Counted from the stretch's first letter, positions 1 to 9,799 are shown. The stretch is 64,000 nucleotides of DNA from Novosphingobium pokkalii (GCF_014652855.1 NZ_BMZP01000001.1:207140-271139); one strand, 5' to 3'. The notes: generated from the sequence alone by a model not told the origin. Numbers and translations are program-made.

Positions 1-516
1 CGCGGGCAGAACCTGCGGCTCGTGCTCCGCACCGTCATAGTTCGGCTGGAAGTCGACCGTATCCTTGTCGATATCGGCCAGCAGAGAATCCGCAACCTTG
101 GCCAGGCGCGCTTCGGTATAGCGCATCGAGGCCGGCGGATCGGGGTCCATCGAGCCGAAGTTGCCCTGCCCGTCGATCAGCGGCAGTCGCATCGACCAGT
201 CCTGGGTCATGCGCGCCAGCGCATCATAGATCGCCGCGTCACCATGGGGGTGATACTTGCCCATGGTGTCGCCGACGATACGGGCCGACTTGCGATAGGC
301 CTTGCCCGAGGTGAAGCCGTTTTCGTGGCTGGTCCACAGGATGCGACGGTGGACCGGCTTCAACCCGTCGCGCACGTCGGGAAGCGCGCGCGCCACGATC
401 ACGCTCATCGCGTAATCGAGGTAGCTGGTCTTCATTTCGTCGACGATGTCGATCCGCTGGAATTCGTGTTCCGGCGCGCCGGGGGTGGGATCGAGGTTCG
501 GGGTGTCGTCGCTCAC
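1..516 (-). CDS. gyrA: DNA gyrase subunit A, N-terminal part (cut by window edge)
   Basis: This is the N-terminal 172 codons of the GyrA subunit of type II topoisomerase, which introduces negative supercoils with GyrB. The frame runs from a GTG at 516 to the window edge. It carries the hallmark stretch with [20 protein letters not shown], then the [12 protein letters not shown] quinolone-resistance region and [17 protein letters not shown]. These read as GyrA rather than ParC. The residue matching E. coli Ser83 is Ala94 here, and the Asp87 equivalent is retained as Asp98. The catalytic Tyr lies beyond the edge. The start follows no strong Shine-Dalgarno, so a nearby alternative start is possible. 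Confidence 0.93.
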   Translation of the reverse strand, partial: MSDDTPNLDPTPGAPEHEFQRIDIVDEMKTSYLDYAMSVIVARALPDVRDGLKPVHRRILWTSHENGFTSGKAYRKSARIVGDTMGKYHPHGDAAIYDALARMTQDWSMRLPLIDGQGNFGSMDPDPPASMRYTEARLAKVADSLLADIDKDTVDFQPNYDGAEHEPQVLPA

Positions 517-644
517 GATGGTGGCTTTGTCGTTTCGTTGTCTGGAAAGAGATTGCCCTAGGCGCCTTGCGCGCAAAAGGCCAGCAAACCATGCCGTTTC
601 CGAGCTATCGAAAGGACACTTTTCCACACATGCGACGGGTTGCC

Positions 645-670
645 TGAATGGCAAGACGAAATGCCATTCA
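645..670. repeat. 8-bp inverted repeat in the gyrA / TPR-gene divergent region
   Basis: The arms TGAATGGC (645-652) and GCCATTCA (663-670) are perfect complements around a 10-nt spacer. They sit within the roughly 300-bp noncoding stretch 517-820 between divergent gyrA and the secreted TPR gene. They could form a leader hairpin or an operator. I see no other structure in that stretch apart from the ribosome binding site of the next gene. Confidence 0.35.
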
Positions 671-820
671 ATCCGCGTTCACGCCGCGCCACCTAGCAAG
701 CGCAGAGTTGCCAAGGGCGCCAATCCGCGCCACTAGCGCAGGGCCGACCAGGGTAAGCGGCGGGGCCAGGTGAATCCAACAAACACACCGGCACCGTCGG
801 GGTCGAACAGGAGATACAAG

Positions 821-2161
821 ATGCGCGGTTCTTTGTGGAATTCGGGTAAGGGCACGATGGCGCGCGCGGCAATGGCCGTTGCGCTGGCTTCCGGGCTTGG
901 TTTCGGTGCCATGGTCGCCCCCGCGATCGCCAAGGAAGCCAAGAAGGAAGAAGGCGGCGGCAACTCCAAGGAATTCGCGGCGGCCGCCGCACCGTTCCAG
1001 AAGTCGTTCAACGACTGGCAGGCCACCAAGGGCAAGGCCGCCGATGCCGATTACAAGGCCGGCGCGCAGAAGCTGGCTGGCGAGATCGGGCCGGTGGAAA
1101 CCGCGGCCAAGACTCCGCTTGATCGCCTGATCCTGGGCCAATGGCAGCAGATCCTGGGCGGCGCGATGGGCGATGGCGCGCTTCAGCAGAAGGGCTTGCA
1201 GAACATGGCCGACAGCGGCCAGCTCGGCGCCGACAAGATGCCGATGGTGCAGTACTTCCTGGGCGCCACCGCGTACCAGAACAAGGACTATGCCACCGCC
1301 ACCAAGGCGCTCCGCGCAGCTGTCGATGCCAACTACAGCGAAGACAATGCCGCCGAACTGCTGGCCGACTCCTATGTCCAGCAGAGCCAGCCCGCCCAGG
1401 CGCTCGACGCGCTGAAGGCGGCCGTGGCCGCGCGCAAGGCTGCCAATGGCACCGTGCCGGTGAGCTGGTACAAGCGTGGCCAGGTCATTGCCTACAACGC
1501 CAAGCTCGGCCCGCAGGCGATCGAATGGGGCCTGCTCTCGGTTGCAGCCGATCCCACGCCGATCAACTGGCTGGGCGCTGGCCAGCTTACCCGCGAATTC
1601 AGCCAGTTCGGCAAGGAAGAGTCGGTCGACCTTGGCCGCCTGTTCGAACGCACCGGCGCGCTGGGCGTGGACAAGCAGTACACCGGCCGCGAATTCGTGG
1701 AATATATCCAGGCGGCCGACCCGCGTCGCCTGCCCGGCGAAGTGCAGAAGATCACCGAACAGGGCATCGCTTCGGGTGCACTCAGCCCGTCCGATCCGTT
1801 CGTGTCCGACGCCCTGAGCCAGGCCAAGGCCCGTATCGCCGCTGGCGACAAGGCCTCGCTCGGCGCGCTGGAACGCGACGCGGCCAAGGCTGCCGACGGC
1901 AAGCTCTCGGCGATCACCGCCGACGCCTATCTCTCGTATGGCGAAGCGGCCAAGGCCGAAACGCTCTACAAGGCCGCGCTGAGCAAGGGCATTCCCGCGC
2001 AGGCGGACAAGGATCGCATCGAAACCCGCCTGGGCATCGCGCTGGCCGACCAGGGCAAGTACGATGAAGCCAAGGCGGCGTTCGCCACGATCACCAGCGG
2101 GGTGCGCGCCCCGCTCGCACAGCTCTGGACCCAGTACGTGGTGACCAAGGGCGCCAAGTAA
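821..2161 (+). CDS. secreted tetratricopeptide-repeat protein
   Basis: The product is about 446 residues. It has an N-terminal signal peptide (short basic start, hydrophobic stretch with MAVALASGLGFGAMVAPAIA, then charged KEAKKEE), so it is probably periplasmic. The body is Ala-rich and helical with TPR-like helix pairs, for example around YFLGATAYQNKDYATATKAL and near the C-terminus around GIALADQGKYDEAKAAF. TPR proteins usually scaffold protein contacts, and no enzymatic motif is visible. I chose the ATG at 821 because AGGAG lies 7-8 nt upstream; a longer frame from 770 has no such site. A rho-independent terminator follows directly. The exact role is unknown. Confidence 0.8.
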   Translation: MRGSLWNSGKGTMARAAMAVALASGLGFGAMVAPAIAKEAKKEEGGGNSKEFAAAAAPFQKSFNDWQATKGKAADADYKAGAQKLAGEIGPVETAAKTPLDRLILGQWQQILGGAMGDGALQQKGLQNMADSGQLGADKMPMVQYFLGATAYQNKDYATATKALRAAVDANYSEDNAAELLADSYVQQSQPAQALDALKAAVAARKAANGTVPVSWYKRGQVIAYNAKLGPQAIEWGLLSVAADPTPINWLGAGQLTREFSQFGKEESVDLGRLFERTGALGVDKQYTGREFVEYIQAADPRRLPGEVQKITEQGIASGALSPSDPFVSDALSQAKARIAAGDKASLGALERDAAKAADGKLSAITADAYLSYGEAAKAETLYKAALSKGIPAQADKDRIETRLGIALADQGKYDEAKAAFATITSGVRAPLAQLWTQYVVTKGAK

Positions 2162-2185
2162 GCGCCTGGAACACCGGTAACGAAG

Positions 2186-2213
2186 AAGGGCGGCTCCTTG
2201 CGGGGCCGCCCTT
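2186..2213 (+). terminator. rho-independent terminator after the TPR gene
   Basis: A 9-bp perfect stem AAGGGCGGC / GCCGCCCTT closes a 10-nt loop and is followed by TCTCTTTG. It lies 25 nt after the TPR stop codon, between that gene and the convergent carbonic anhydrase gene. Confidence 0.75.
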
Positions 2214-2242
2214 TCTCTTTGTCGTGACTGTGTGAAAGAAAA

Positions 2243-2896
2243 TCAGACGGCAGGGGCGAACGTGCCGGTTTCCTCGTCCAGCAGGTGCAGCACGCCATCC
2301 GAAATGGCGAAGAACGCGCCGCGCAGGGTCAATTCGCCAGCCTGTTCCTTTTCCTGAACCCAGGGGAACGTGCGCAGATTGGCGATGCTGGCCTTCACGC
2401 CGGCCAGTTCCATCGCGCGCTCGGCAGCGCGGCCGCTGGTGCCGTGTTCTTCCACCACCGGCTTGCGCGCTTCATCGAGCAGCGAGATCCAGTCGGCGAC
2501 GAAGCCGCCCGACCCGCGCGCCGCGCCGGCCATTTCCTGGGTCAGGGCCGCACGGCAGCCGCCGCACATGCCATGGCCCATCACCACCACTTCCTTCACC
2601 TTGAGCACCTGAATGGCGAATTCCAGCGCGGCGGAGACGCCGTGGTGGCCAGGCGTGGTCTCGAACGGGGGGACCATCGCCGCGACGTTGCGGACCACGA
2701 ACATTTCGCCCGGATCGGTGTCGAACACCTGGGCCGGGTCCACGCGGCTGTCGGAGCAGGCGATGATCATCACCTTGGGTTCCTGCCCTTCGCGCAGGCG
2801 TTCCCAACGCTCACGATGCGGGGTCCACCCGCTGTCACGGAAACGGCGGTAGCCGGCGATGAGCTGTTCCAGCTCGGGGGATGTCGCTTGTGCCAT
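2243..2896 (-). CDS. beta-class carbonic anhydrase
   Basis: This cytoplasmic zinc enzyme of 217 residues interconverts CO2 and bicarbonate. The zinc and catalytic residues are visible: Cys47, Asp49 and Arg51 in ACSDSR, then His108 and Cys111 in GHGMCGGC. The segment with [12 protein letters not shown] is also typical of the family. The ATG at 2896 is preferred over an in-frame TTG two codons upstream. The gene is divergent from lipA with only 67 bp between the starts, so the promoters must be closely packed. Confidence 0.93.
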   Translation of the reverse strand: MAQATSPELEQLIAGYRRFRDSGWTPHRERWERLREGQEPKVMIIACSDSRVDPAQVFDTDPGEMFVVRNVAAMVPPFETTPGHHGVSAALEFAIQVLKVKEVVVMGHGMCGGCRAALTQEMAGAARGSGGFVADWISLLDEARKPVVEEHGTSGRAAERAMELAGVKASIANLRTFPWVQEKEQAGELTLRGAFFAISDGVLHLLDEETGTFAPAV

Positions 2897-2963
2897 GGCC
2901 AAAGGGCATGCCGTGTTCGATTGCCACTTTCAAGTGCCCCAAGATGCGCCTATCTGCGCAGGC

Positions 2964-3926
2964 ATGACCGACACTGCCACGAACCTTGAGCCCGTCCAGC
3001 CCCAGCGCCAACGCAAGCCTGACTGGATTCGCGTGAAGGCGCCCACCAGCAAGGGCTATGGCGAGACGCGCCAATTGATGCGCGACTTGAAGCTCAACAC
3101 GGTGTGCGAAGAGGCCGCGTGCCCGAACATCGGCGAATGCTGGACCAAGAAGCACGCCACCGTGATGATTCTGGGCGACGTGTGCACCCGCGCCTGCGCG
3201 TTCTGCAACGTGAAGACCGGCATGCCGCGCAAGGTCGATGCTTCCGAACCGGGCCACGTGGCCGAAGCGGCCGCGCGCATGGGTCTGGAGCATATCGTGA
3301 TCACCTCGGTCGATCGCGACGACCTGCCCGATGGTGGCGCCAGCCAGTTCGTGAAAGTGATCAAGGCGCTGCGCGAGCAGACGCCGCAGACCACGATCGA
3401 GATTCTCACCCCTGATTTCCGCAACAAGATGGAAAGCGCGGTGGCCGCGATCGTCGAGGCCGGGCCGGACGTCTACAACCACAACCTGGAAACCGTGCCC
3501 CGGCTCTATCCCACGATCCGCCCCGGCGCGCGCTATTACGCTTCGCTGCGCCTGCTGGAGCAGGTCAAGCGGCTGAACCCGATGATCTTCACCAAGTCGG
3601 GCATCATGCTGGGCCTGGGTGAAGAGCGCCTGGAAGTGCACCAGGTGATGGACGACATGCGCTCGGCACAGATCGATTTCCTCACCATGGGCCAGTATCT
3701 CCAGCCCACGCCCAAGCACACCAAGGTGATGGAATTCGTCACGCCCAAGGCTTTCGACGCCTATGGCGCGATCGCCCGCGCCAAGGGCTTCCTTCAGGTG
3801 GCATCGAGCCCGCTGACCCGGTCGAGCTATCACGCCGGTGAGGACTTTGCCCAGATGCGCGCCGCGCGTGAGGCCCAGTTGGCCAAAGTCAGGGCGGGTG
3901 GGGCGGCGGCCCGCACCGGGGCCTGA
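2964..3926 (+). CDS. lipA: lipoyl synthase
   Basis: This radical-SAM enzyme inserts two sulfurs into protein-bound octanoyl groups to give lipoyl cofactors of 2-oxoacid dehydrogenases and the glycine cleavage system. At 320 residues it has the usual size. It shows both iron-sulfur motifs: CX4CX5C (Cys48, Cys53, Cys59; auxiliary cluster) and CX3CX2C (Cys74, Cys78, Cys81; SAM cluster). The C-terminal RSSYHA serine ligand motif is also present. The ATG at 2964 gives a typical N-terminus; frames starting further upstream overlap the carbonic anhydrase start. The next gene begins one base after the stop, so the two are probably co-transcribed. Confidence 0.97.
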   Translation: MTDTATNLEPVQPQRQRKPDWIRVKAPTSKGYGETRQLMRDLKLNTVCEEAACPNIGECWTKKHATVMILGDVCTRACAFCNVKTGMPRKVDASEPGHVAEAAARMGLEHIVITSVDRDDLPDGGASQFVKVIKALREQTPQTTIEILTPDFRNKMESAVAAIVEAGPDVYNHNLETVPRLYPTIRPGARYYASLRLLEQVKRLNPMIFTKSGIMLGLGEERLEVHQVMDDMRSAQIDFLTMGQYLQPTPKHTKVMEFVTPKAFDAYGAIARAKGFLQVASSPLTRSSYHAGEDFAQMRAAREAQLAKVRAGGAAARTGA

Positions 3927-3927
3927 A

Positions 3928-4377
3928 ATGCCGCGCATTGCCGAACAGCGGCGGCTGCAATGGTCGCCGGAACAGATGTTTGACCTGGTCGCCGACGTGC
4001 GCCGCTACCCGGAGTTCCTGCCCTGGGTGGTGGCCACGCGGATCAAGTCGGACAGCGAGAGCGAAATGGTCGCCGACATGCTGGTCGGCTTCAACGCGCT
4101 GCGCGAAAAGTTCACCTCTCGCGTGCGCAAGGTGCGACCCGACCGGATCGAAGTGGAATATCTCGACGGGCCGATGAAAAGCCTGTCCAACGTCTGGGCG
4201 TTCCGCCCGGCCGAGGACGGCGAAGGCTGCGTGATCGATTTCTGCGTCGATTTCAGCTTTCGCAACGCCTTGTTCGAAAAGCTTGCCGGCCAGTATCTCG
4301 ATCGCGCCTTCCGCAAGATGGTGGCCGCCTTCGAAACCCGCGCAGCCAAACTCTATGGCACGGACCAGACCATCTGA
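3928..4377 (+). CDS. RatA/COQ10-type START-like protein
   Basis: The 149-residue protein belongs to the polyketide-cyclase/START-like family that includes mitochondrial COQ10 (ubiquinone binding) and E. coli RatA. Family signs are the SPEQMFDLVADVRRYPEFLP start, the central WAFRPAEDG and FCVDFSFRNALFEKL segments, and a long C-terminal helix. It most likely acts as a quinone chaperone for respiration. The toxin name attached to many homologues is doubtful in alphaproteobacteria. It starts one base after the lipA stop, which implies translational coupling, a common pairing in this class. Confidence 0.85.
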   Translation: MPRIAEQRRLQWSPEQMFDLVADVRRYPEFLPWVVATRIKSDSESEMVADMLVGFNALREKFTSRVRKVRPDRIEVEYLDGPMKSLSNVWAFRPAEDGEGCVIDFCVDFSFRNALFEKLAGQYLDRAFRKMVAAFETRAAKLYGTDQTI

Positions 4378-4413
4378 ACCGCCTTCCCTGCAAAGGAAGG
4401 CGATCCAGATGGT
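4369..4413. terminator. nested hairpin between convergent genes
   Basis: An outer pair ACCATCTG (4369-4376) / CAGATGGT (4406-4413) encloses an inner perfect stem CGCCTTCC (4380-4387) / GGAAGGCG (4395-4402). It spans the stop of the RatA-type gene and sits 20 bp from the convergent fadE stop. There is no clean T-run on either side, so it may be a weak bidirectional terminator or an mRNA 3'-end stabiliser. Confidence 0.5.
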
Positions 4414-4432
4414 TTGAGTCCTCAGGCGATCG

Positions 4433-6223
4433 TCAGAACGCTTCCTCGGCGAAATCCATCACCGAGCCCTTGCCGGCCTTGATCGCCAGATAGAGCGACG
4501 CGCTTTGCGGCAGCAGCTTTTCATAGAAGAAGCGCGCCGTATCGATCTTGGCTTTGTAGAAGCCTGCTTCGCCGCTGCCCGACATGAGCGCGCGGCTGGC
4601 GATCTTCGAGGCCTTGGCAAAGCAATAGGCCATCGCGACGAGGCCCATCAGGCGCAGGTAGTCGGTGGCTGCGGCGCCGCCTTCTTCCGGATCTTTCATG
4701 CCGCGCTCGGCGATGATTGCGGTTGCGCCCTGCAAGGCTTCGAACGCGCGCTTGAGGCCGGCAACCATCTTGCCGATGGCCGGGTCTTCCAGGTTGGCCT
4801 CGATGAAATCGCTGACCGGGTGGAAGAAGCTGCGCAGGTAGCGGCCCATTTCGGCGGGCATCTTGCGGCCGACGAGGTCGAGCGCCTGGATGCCGTTGGT
4901 GCCTTCATAGAGCATGGCGATGCGGGCATCGCGCATGTACTGCTCCACCCCGCTTTCGCGGATGAAGCCGTGGCCGCCATAGCACTGCACGGCAAGGCTG
5001 GCGCTTTCGAGGCCGAGATCGGTGAACATCGCCTTGACCACCGGGGTCATCAACGCAACGAAATCGGCGGCACGCTGGCGCTGTTCCGGCTCCGCCCCAT
5101 GCTTTTCCGCATCGAGCGCGCGGGCCACCCAGGCCGACACGCCACGGCAGCCTTCGTTCCACGCGCGCATGGTCAGCAGCATGCGGCGCACGTCGGGGTG
5201 GACGATGATCGGATCGGCCGGCTTGTCCGGGTGCTTGGCGCCCGACAGCGAGCGGCCTTGCAGGCGGTCCTTGGCATACCACACGGCAGACTGATAGGCC
5301 GCCTCGCCAATGCCCAGGCCCTGGATGCCCACGCCCACGCGCTCGGCATTCATCATCGTGAACATGGCTTCCAGGCCGCGATGGGGTTCACCCACCAGCC
5401 AGCCCTTGGCATCCTCGAACAGCATCTGGCACGTGGCCGAAGCCTTGAGGCCCATCTTGTGTTCGATCGCGGTGCACTTGGCGCCGTTGCGGACCGAAGG
5501 GTTGCCCTCGGCATCGGGCAGGTACTTGGGCACCAGGAACAGGCTGATCCCCTTCACGCCCTTTGGCGCATCGGGCAGGCGCGCCAGCACGAGATGGACG
5601 ATGTTGCTGGTCAGGTCATGCTCGCCGGCCGAGATGAAGATCTTGGCGCCCGACAGCTTGTAGCCGCCCTCGCCATCGGGTTCGGCGCGGGTGCGCAGCA
5701 GGCCAAGGTCGGTGCCGCAGTGTGGCTCGGTAAGGCACATCGTGCCCGACCATTCGCCGCTGACCATCTTGGGCAGGTATTCCTGCTTCAGCGTGTCGTT
5801 GGCATAGACCGTCAGCGCGGCGATCGCCCCGTTGGTGAGGCCGGGATAGAGGCTGAACGACACGTTCGTCGCGCAGATCATTTCCTCGACCAGCTTGCCC
5901 ACCGCTTCGGGCGCGCCCTGCCCGCCCCATTCGGGCGGCAGGACCAGCGCGTTCCACCCGCCTTCGGTGAAGGCCTTGTAGGCCTCGATGAAGCCCTTGG
6001 GGGTACGCACCACGCCGTTTTCCAGCGTGCATCCTTCCTCGTCACCGCTGCGGTTGAGCGGCAGCAGCACATCCTGGCAGAGCTTGGCCGCTTCGGTCAG
6101 CACCGCCTCGGTCAGGTCGGGGGTGAAATCGGCGAGGGCGGGAATGTCGCCAAAGCCATCATCGGTGTGCAATTCGTTGAGCACGAAGCGCATGTCGCGC
6201 AGGGGAGCGGTATAGATCTGCAT
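4433..6223 (-). CDS. acyl-CoA dehydrogenase, long DmdC-like subfamily
   Basis: This FAD enzyme performs the first oxidation step of beta-oxidation. At 596 residues it is of the long form, with a short N-terminal extension (MQIYTAPLRDMRFVLNEL), the usual acyl-CoA dehydrogenase core (MCLTEPHCGTDLGLL, KIFISAGEH) and an extra C-terminal domain. YEGTNGIQALDLVGRKM marks the C-terminal catalytic half. Homologues include DmdC (methylmercaptopropionyl-CoA) and general FadE-like enzymes, so the chain-length substrate is open. The ATG at 6223 has GAGGAG upstream. It is the last gene of the fadA-fadN-fadE operon, 15 bp after fadN. Confidence 0.9.
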   Translation of the reverse strand: MQIYTAPLRDMRFVLNELHTDDGFGDIPALADFTPDLTEAVLTEAAKLCQDVLLPLNRSGDEEGCTLENGVVRTPKGFIEAYKAFTEGGWNALVLPPEWGGQGAPEAVGKLVEEMICATNVSFSLYPGLTNGAIAALTVYANDTLKQEYLPKMVSGEWSGTMCLTEPHCGTDLGLLRTRAEPDGEGGYKLSGAKIFISAGEHDLTSNIVHLVLARLPDAPKGVKGISLFLVPKYLPDAEGNPSVRNGAKCTAIEHKMGLKASATCQMLFEDAKGWLVGEPHRGLEAMFTMMNAERVGVGIQGLGIGEAAYQSAVWYAKDRLQGRSLSGAKHPDKPADPIIVHPDVRRMLLTMRAWNEGCRGVSAWVARALDAEKHGAEPEQRQRAADFVALMTPVVKAMFTDLGLESASLAVQCYGGHGFIRESGVEQYMRDARIAMLYEGTNGIQALDLVGRKMPAEMGRYLRSFFHPVSDFIEANLEDPAIGKMVAGLKRAFEALQGATAIIAERGMKDPEEGGAAATDYLRLMGLVAMAYCFAKASKIASRALMSGSGEAGFYKAKIDTARFFYEKLLPQSASLYLAIKAGKGSVMDFAEEAF

Positions 6224-6238
6224 GGCAAATCTCCTCAA

Positions 6239-8557
6239 TCAGTTGCGAAGCGGCTTGCCGGTCTTGAGCATATGCTCGATCCGGGCCTGTGTCGCGGGAT
6301 TGCGCACCAGGCTGGTGAATTCGTGGCGCTCGGCCGCCAGCAGATCCTCTTCCGTCACGGTATCGATCACGTCGGCATCGCCGCCGGTCAAGATGCGCGC
6401 AAGGGCACCCGATACCACCTCATCGTGCGGCGTGGCCATGCCCCGCGCGCGAAAGCCCTGGACGGCCATGTCGAGCGCGGTCTTGCCACCGGCACCGGGC
6501 AGGCGGAACACCGGCGGTTCGGGCGGCTGATAGCCTTCGGCCAGGGCCAGCACGCGCGCCTTGGCATCGGCGAGCAGGCGATCGCGATTCATCGTCACCT
6601 GGTCGGTCGGGCGCAGGAAGCCCAGCTCGATCGCCTGCGCGGCAGACTTGGACACGGTGGCGGTGGAGACGGTTTCAAAGACCTTGGCCACGGCCGGCAT
6701 CGGCCCCTTGGGCAGGGCCGGATTGTGACGCCAGCGGTCGAGCATCTCGCCATTGCCGCCCCAGCCCGGCACCAGGCCGACACCGCATTCGACCAGACCG
6801 ATATAGCTTTCGGCATGGGCCTGGATCGCATCGCAGTGGAGCAACACTTCGCAGCCGCCGCCCAGCGCCATGCCGGCCGGTGCGCCGACCACCGGGAACG
6901 GCGCATACTTGAGCGCCTTCAGCGCCTGCTGCCCGCCCGAAACCAGCTTCTCGATCTCTCCCCAGGCGGCGATGTTCATGGCGAAGATCGCCAGGCCCAG
7001 GTTGGCGCCGGCCGAGAAATGGCTGCCCTCGTTGTAGATCACCAGGCCCTTGAACTTTTCGGCGACGAGCGGGATCGCCTGGCCGATCAGCTTCATGACT
7101 TCGGCATCGAGCGCGTTCATCTTGCCGGTGAACTCGATCGCGGCCACGCCATCGCCCACGTCCCACAGCGCCGCCGAAGCGGTCTTGAGCAGCGGCTTGG
7201 CCGAAAGCTTGATGTCTTCCAGCAGCACGACGCCGTCGGGGCGGGCCACATCGTGGTATTCGCCATCAATGCCCAGCGCCTGGCGCTTGCCGCCTTCCAC
7301 GCGGTAGAACGGCCGGCCGGCGGCCAGTTCGACAATCGCCGGAACCGGCTTGCCTTCGGCCTGGAGCCGCTGTGCGAAGGCGGCGGTGCCAAGCTTGTCG
7401 ATCAGTTCGAACGGACCGAACTTCCAGTTGTAGCCCAGCTTCATCGCCACATCGATGGCGACGATATCGTCGGACGCCTGCGGCACCAGCGAAGCGGCGT
7501 AGGACAGCGTCGGCCCCAGCACGGCCCAGGCATAGGCGCCCAGCTTGCCGGACAGGCCGACCAGCGCTTTCAAGTCCTTGAACACGGCGCCGGGCAGCGA
7601 CGGCGGCTTGGCGGCAGCGCGGTATTCGCCGGTGGCGAGGTCGATCGCTTCCTTGCGCTTGCCGGCTTCGCGGTTGAGGCGATAGAACCCGCCCTTGCCC
7701 TTGCGGCCGGTATAGCCATCGGCGATCATTTTCATGATCAGCGGATGATCGACGGCAATGGCGCGATAGGCATCGTCGGCCGGCAGCGTGGCCGTCAGGC
7801 TGGCTTTGAGGTGCGGCATCAGGTCGATCCCGACCAGATCGACCAGGCCGAACACGCCGGTCTTGGGCACACCCATCGGCTTGCCCACCACGGCGTCGGC
7901 TTCTTCCACCGTCAGCCCCAGATCGATTGCGGCGTTGATCGCCTGCTGGATCCAGAACGTGCCGACGCGGTTGGCCAGGAAGCCCGGCGTGTCCTTGGCG
8001 CGCACCACGGTCTTGCCCAGGGCGCGGTCGGCAAAATCACTGACGTTCGCCACCAGCGCAGGATCGCTGGCGGGGCCGGCGACCACTTCGAGCAGGCGCA
8101 TGTAGCGCGGAGGGTTGAAGAAGTGGGTGATCAGGAAATCGCGGGCAAAGCCTTCGCTGCGCCCGGCGATCAACTGTTCGAGCGGGATGGTCGAGGTGTT
8201 GGACGAGACCGCCGTGCCGGGGCGGCGCACGCCTTCCAGCTTTTCATAGAGCGCATGCTTGAGGTCGAGGCGCTCGACGATGGCTTCGATCACCCAGTCG
8301 CATTCAGCGACGCGGGGCAGATCGTCTTCGATATTGCCGACTTCGACCAGCTTGGCCGCGCGCTTGCTCATGAACGCGGCGGGTTCGGCCTTGGCCAGGC
8401 GATCGAGCGCGCCTTGCGCCACGGCGTTGCGGTTGGCCGGATCGCGCACGATGTCGAGCAGCAGGACGGGAACGCCGGCGTTGGCCACCTGGGCGGCGAT
8501 GCCCGCGCCCATCGTGCCTGCGCCGATCACGCAGACCTTGCGGATGGCTTGGCTCAT
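6239..8557 (-). CDS. fadN: 3-hydroxyacyl-CoA dehydrogenase / enoyl-CoA hydratase, FadN type
   Basis: This bifunctional beta-oxidation enzyme of 772 residues hydrates enoyl-CoA and oxidises 3-hydroxyacyl-CoA. The domain order is dehydrogenase first: the NAD fold starts with VIGAGTMGAGIA near residue 10, and the catalytic region ITHFFNPPRYMRLLEVV follows. The crotonase-fold hydratase lies in roughly residues 480-690, with HFSAGANL and GMALGGGCE. This order matches Bacillus FadN and is the reverse of E. coli FadB/FadJ. The ATG shares its A with the fadA stop (TGATG), so the two are translationally coupled. Confidence 0.93.
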   Translation of the reverse strand: MSQAIRKVCVIGAGTMGAGIAAQVANAGVPVLLLDIVRDPANRNAVAQGALDRLAKAEPAAFMSKRAAKLVEVGNIEDDLPRVAECDWVIEAIVERLDLKHALYEKLEGVRRPGTAVSSNTSTIPLEQLIAGRSEGFARDFLITHFFNPPRYMRLLEVVAGPASDPALVANVSDFADRALGKTVVRAKDTPGFLANRVGTFWIQQAINAAIDLGLTVEEADAVVGKPMGVPKTGVFGLVDLVGIDLMPHLKASLTATLPADDAYRAIAVDHPLIMKMIADGYTGRKGKGGFYRLNREAGKRKEAIDLATGEYRAAAKPPSLPGAVFKDLKALVGLSGKLGAYAWAVLGPTLSYAASLVPQASDDIVAIDVAMKLGYNWKFGPFELIDKLGTAAFAQRLQAEGKPVPAIVELAAGRPFYRVEGGKRQALGIDGEYHDVARPDGVVLLEDIKLSAKPLLKTASAALWDVGDGVAAIEFTGKMNALDAEVMKLIGQAIPLVAEKFKGLVIYNEGSHFSAGANLGLAIFAMNIAAWGEIEKLVSGGQQALKALKYAPFPVVGAPAGMALGGGCEVLLHCDAIQAHAESYIGLVECGVGLVPGWGGNGEMLDRWRHNPALPKGPMPAVAKVFETVSTATVSKSAAQAIELGFLRPTDQVTMNRDRLLADAKARVLALAEGYQPPEPPVFRLPGAGGKTALDMAVQGFRARGMATPHDEVVSGALARILTGGDADVIDTVTEEDLLAAERHEFTSLVRNPATQARIEHMLKTGKPLRN

Positions 8558-9690
8558 CAGATTGCCTCCAGTACCGTGGCGATGCCCTGCCCGCCGCCGA
8601 TGCACTGGGTGGCGAGCGCATACTTGCCGCCGGTGCGCTGCAACAGGCTGGCGGCCTTGCCGACGATGCGCGCGCCGGTGGCGCCGAGCGGGTGGCCAAG
8701 GGCAATCGCGCCGCCATCGAGGTTGATCTTGGCGGTGTCGAGGCCAAGATCGGCGATGCAGGCCAGCGCCTGGCTGGCAAAGGCTTCGTTCAGTTCGATC
8801 ACGTCCAGATCAGACACCGAAATGCCGGCGCGGGCCAGCGCCTTGCGGCTCGATTCGACCGGGCCGATGCCCATGATTTCCGGCGCGCAGCCGGAAATGG
8901 CCATGGCCTTGATGCGGGCCAGGATCGGCAGGCCATGGGCGCGGGCATAGTCTTCGCTGGCCACGATCACCGCGCTGGCGCCATCGGTCAGCGGCGAGGA
9001 GGTGCCGGCGGTCACCGTTCCGGTGGCGCTGAACGCGGGCTTGAGCCCTGCCAGGGTTTCAGCCGTGGTGCCGGGGCGCGGGCAGCCATCGGTGTCGACC
9101 AGGCCGGCCTTGGTCTCGATCGGCACGATCTCGTCCGCCAGCTTGCCGGCGGCGATGGCCGCAGCGGCCTTGTCCTGGCTGGCCACGGCAAAGGCTTCCT
9201 GCGTTTCACGCGAAAGACCATACTGGCTGGCGAGGTTTTCGGCGGTATCGCCCATGCCGATATAGGCCTGGCTGACCTTGGCCAAGGCCGGGTTGGGCAG
9301 CGGGTTGAAGCCCATCATCGGCACGCGGCTCATCGATTCGACGCCCGCAGCGATGAAGACGTCGCCCGAACCGGCGGCAATCTGGCCCACGGCATAGTGG
9401 ATCGCGCTCATCGACGAGCCGCAGAAGCGGTTGACCGTCATCCCTCCGACCGAGCGCGGCAGGCCGGCAATCATGCCGATCAGGCGGGCAACGTTGAAGC
9501 CCTGTTCGCCTTCGGGAAAGGCGCAGCCGACGATCAGGTCCTCGATCGCCTCGGGCGAAACGCCGGTGCGCTGGACCAGGCCCTTGATCACTGCGGCGGC
9601 GAGATCGTCGGGCCGGGTGCGGGCGAGCGCGCCCTTGCCGGCAAGGTGGAACGGCGACCGGGCGTATCCGGCGATAACCGCGTTGGGCAT
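8557..9690 (-). CDS. fadA: acetyl-CoA acyltransferase (3-ketoacyl-CoA thiolase)
   Basis: This thiolase of 377 residues cleaves 3-ketoacyl-CoA in the last beta-oxidation step. The nucleophile is Cys90 in NRFCGSSMSAIH. The His motif GGAIALGHPLGATGAR and the C-terminal CIGGGQG cysteine complete the active site. I chose the ATG at 9690 (MPNAVIAGYARS) because GAGGA lies about 10 nt upstream and it matches family N-termini; an in-frame ATG at 9744 would add 18 residues. It is the first gene of the minus-strand fad operon and divergent from the DUF2147 gene. Confidence 0.93.
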   Translation of the reverse strand: MPNAVIAGYARSPFHLAGKGALARTRPDDLAAAVIKGLVQRTGVSPEAIEDLIVGCAFPEGEQGFNVARLIGMIAGLPRSVGGMTVNRFCGSSMSAIHYAVGQIAAGSGDVFIAAGVESMSRVPMMGFNPLPNPALAKVSQAYIGMGDTAENLASQYGLSRETQEAFAVASQDKAAAAIAAGKLADEIVPIETKAGLVDTDGCPRPGTTAETLAGLKPAFSATGTVTAGTSSPLTDGASAVIVASEDYARAHGLPILARIKAMAISGCAPEIMGIGPVESSRKALARAGISVSDLDVIELNEAFASQALACIADLGLDTAKINLDGGAIALGHPLGATGARIVGKAASLLQRTGGKYALATQCIGGGQGIATVLEAI

Positions 9691-9799
9691 GTGTCTGGCA
9701 TCCTCGTCAGGTGGGGCAGCTTCCGCGATGCGAGTCCGATTCATCCGGAATCACCCTTGGCGCTGCTTTCGTCCGTAATGGTGCTCAACTTTCCCTATA

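Noticed and set aside
3928..4377. A toxin-antitoxin toxin (RatA).
   Set aside because: No antitoxin gene is adjacent, and the coupling to lipA plus the START-like fold favour a COQ10-type quinone-binding role.
4505..8950. A 1481-codon open frame on the plus strand opposite fadE, fadN and fadA.
   Set aside because: It is the antisense shadow of three certain genes in GC-rich DNA. Its translation is His/Gly/Arg-rich with no domain pattern.
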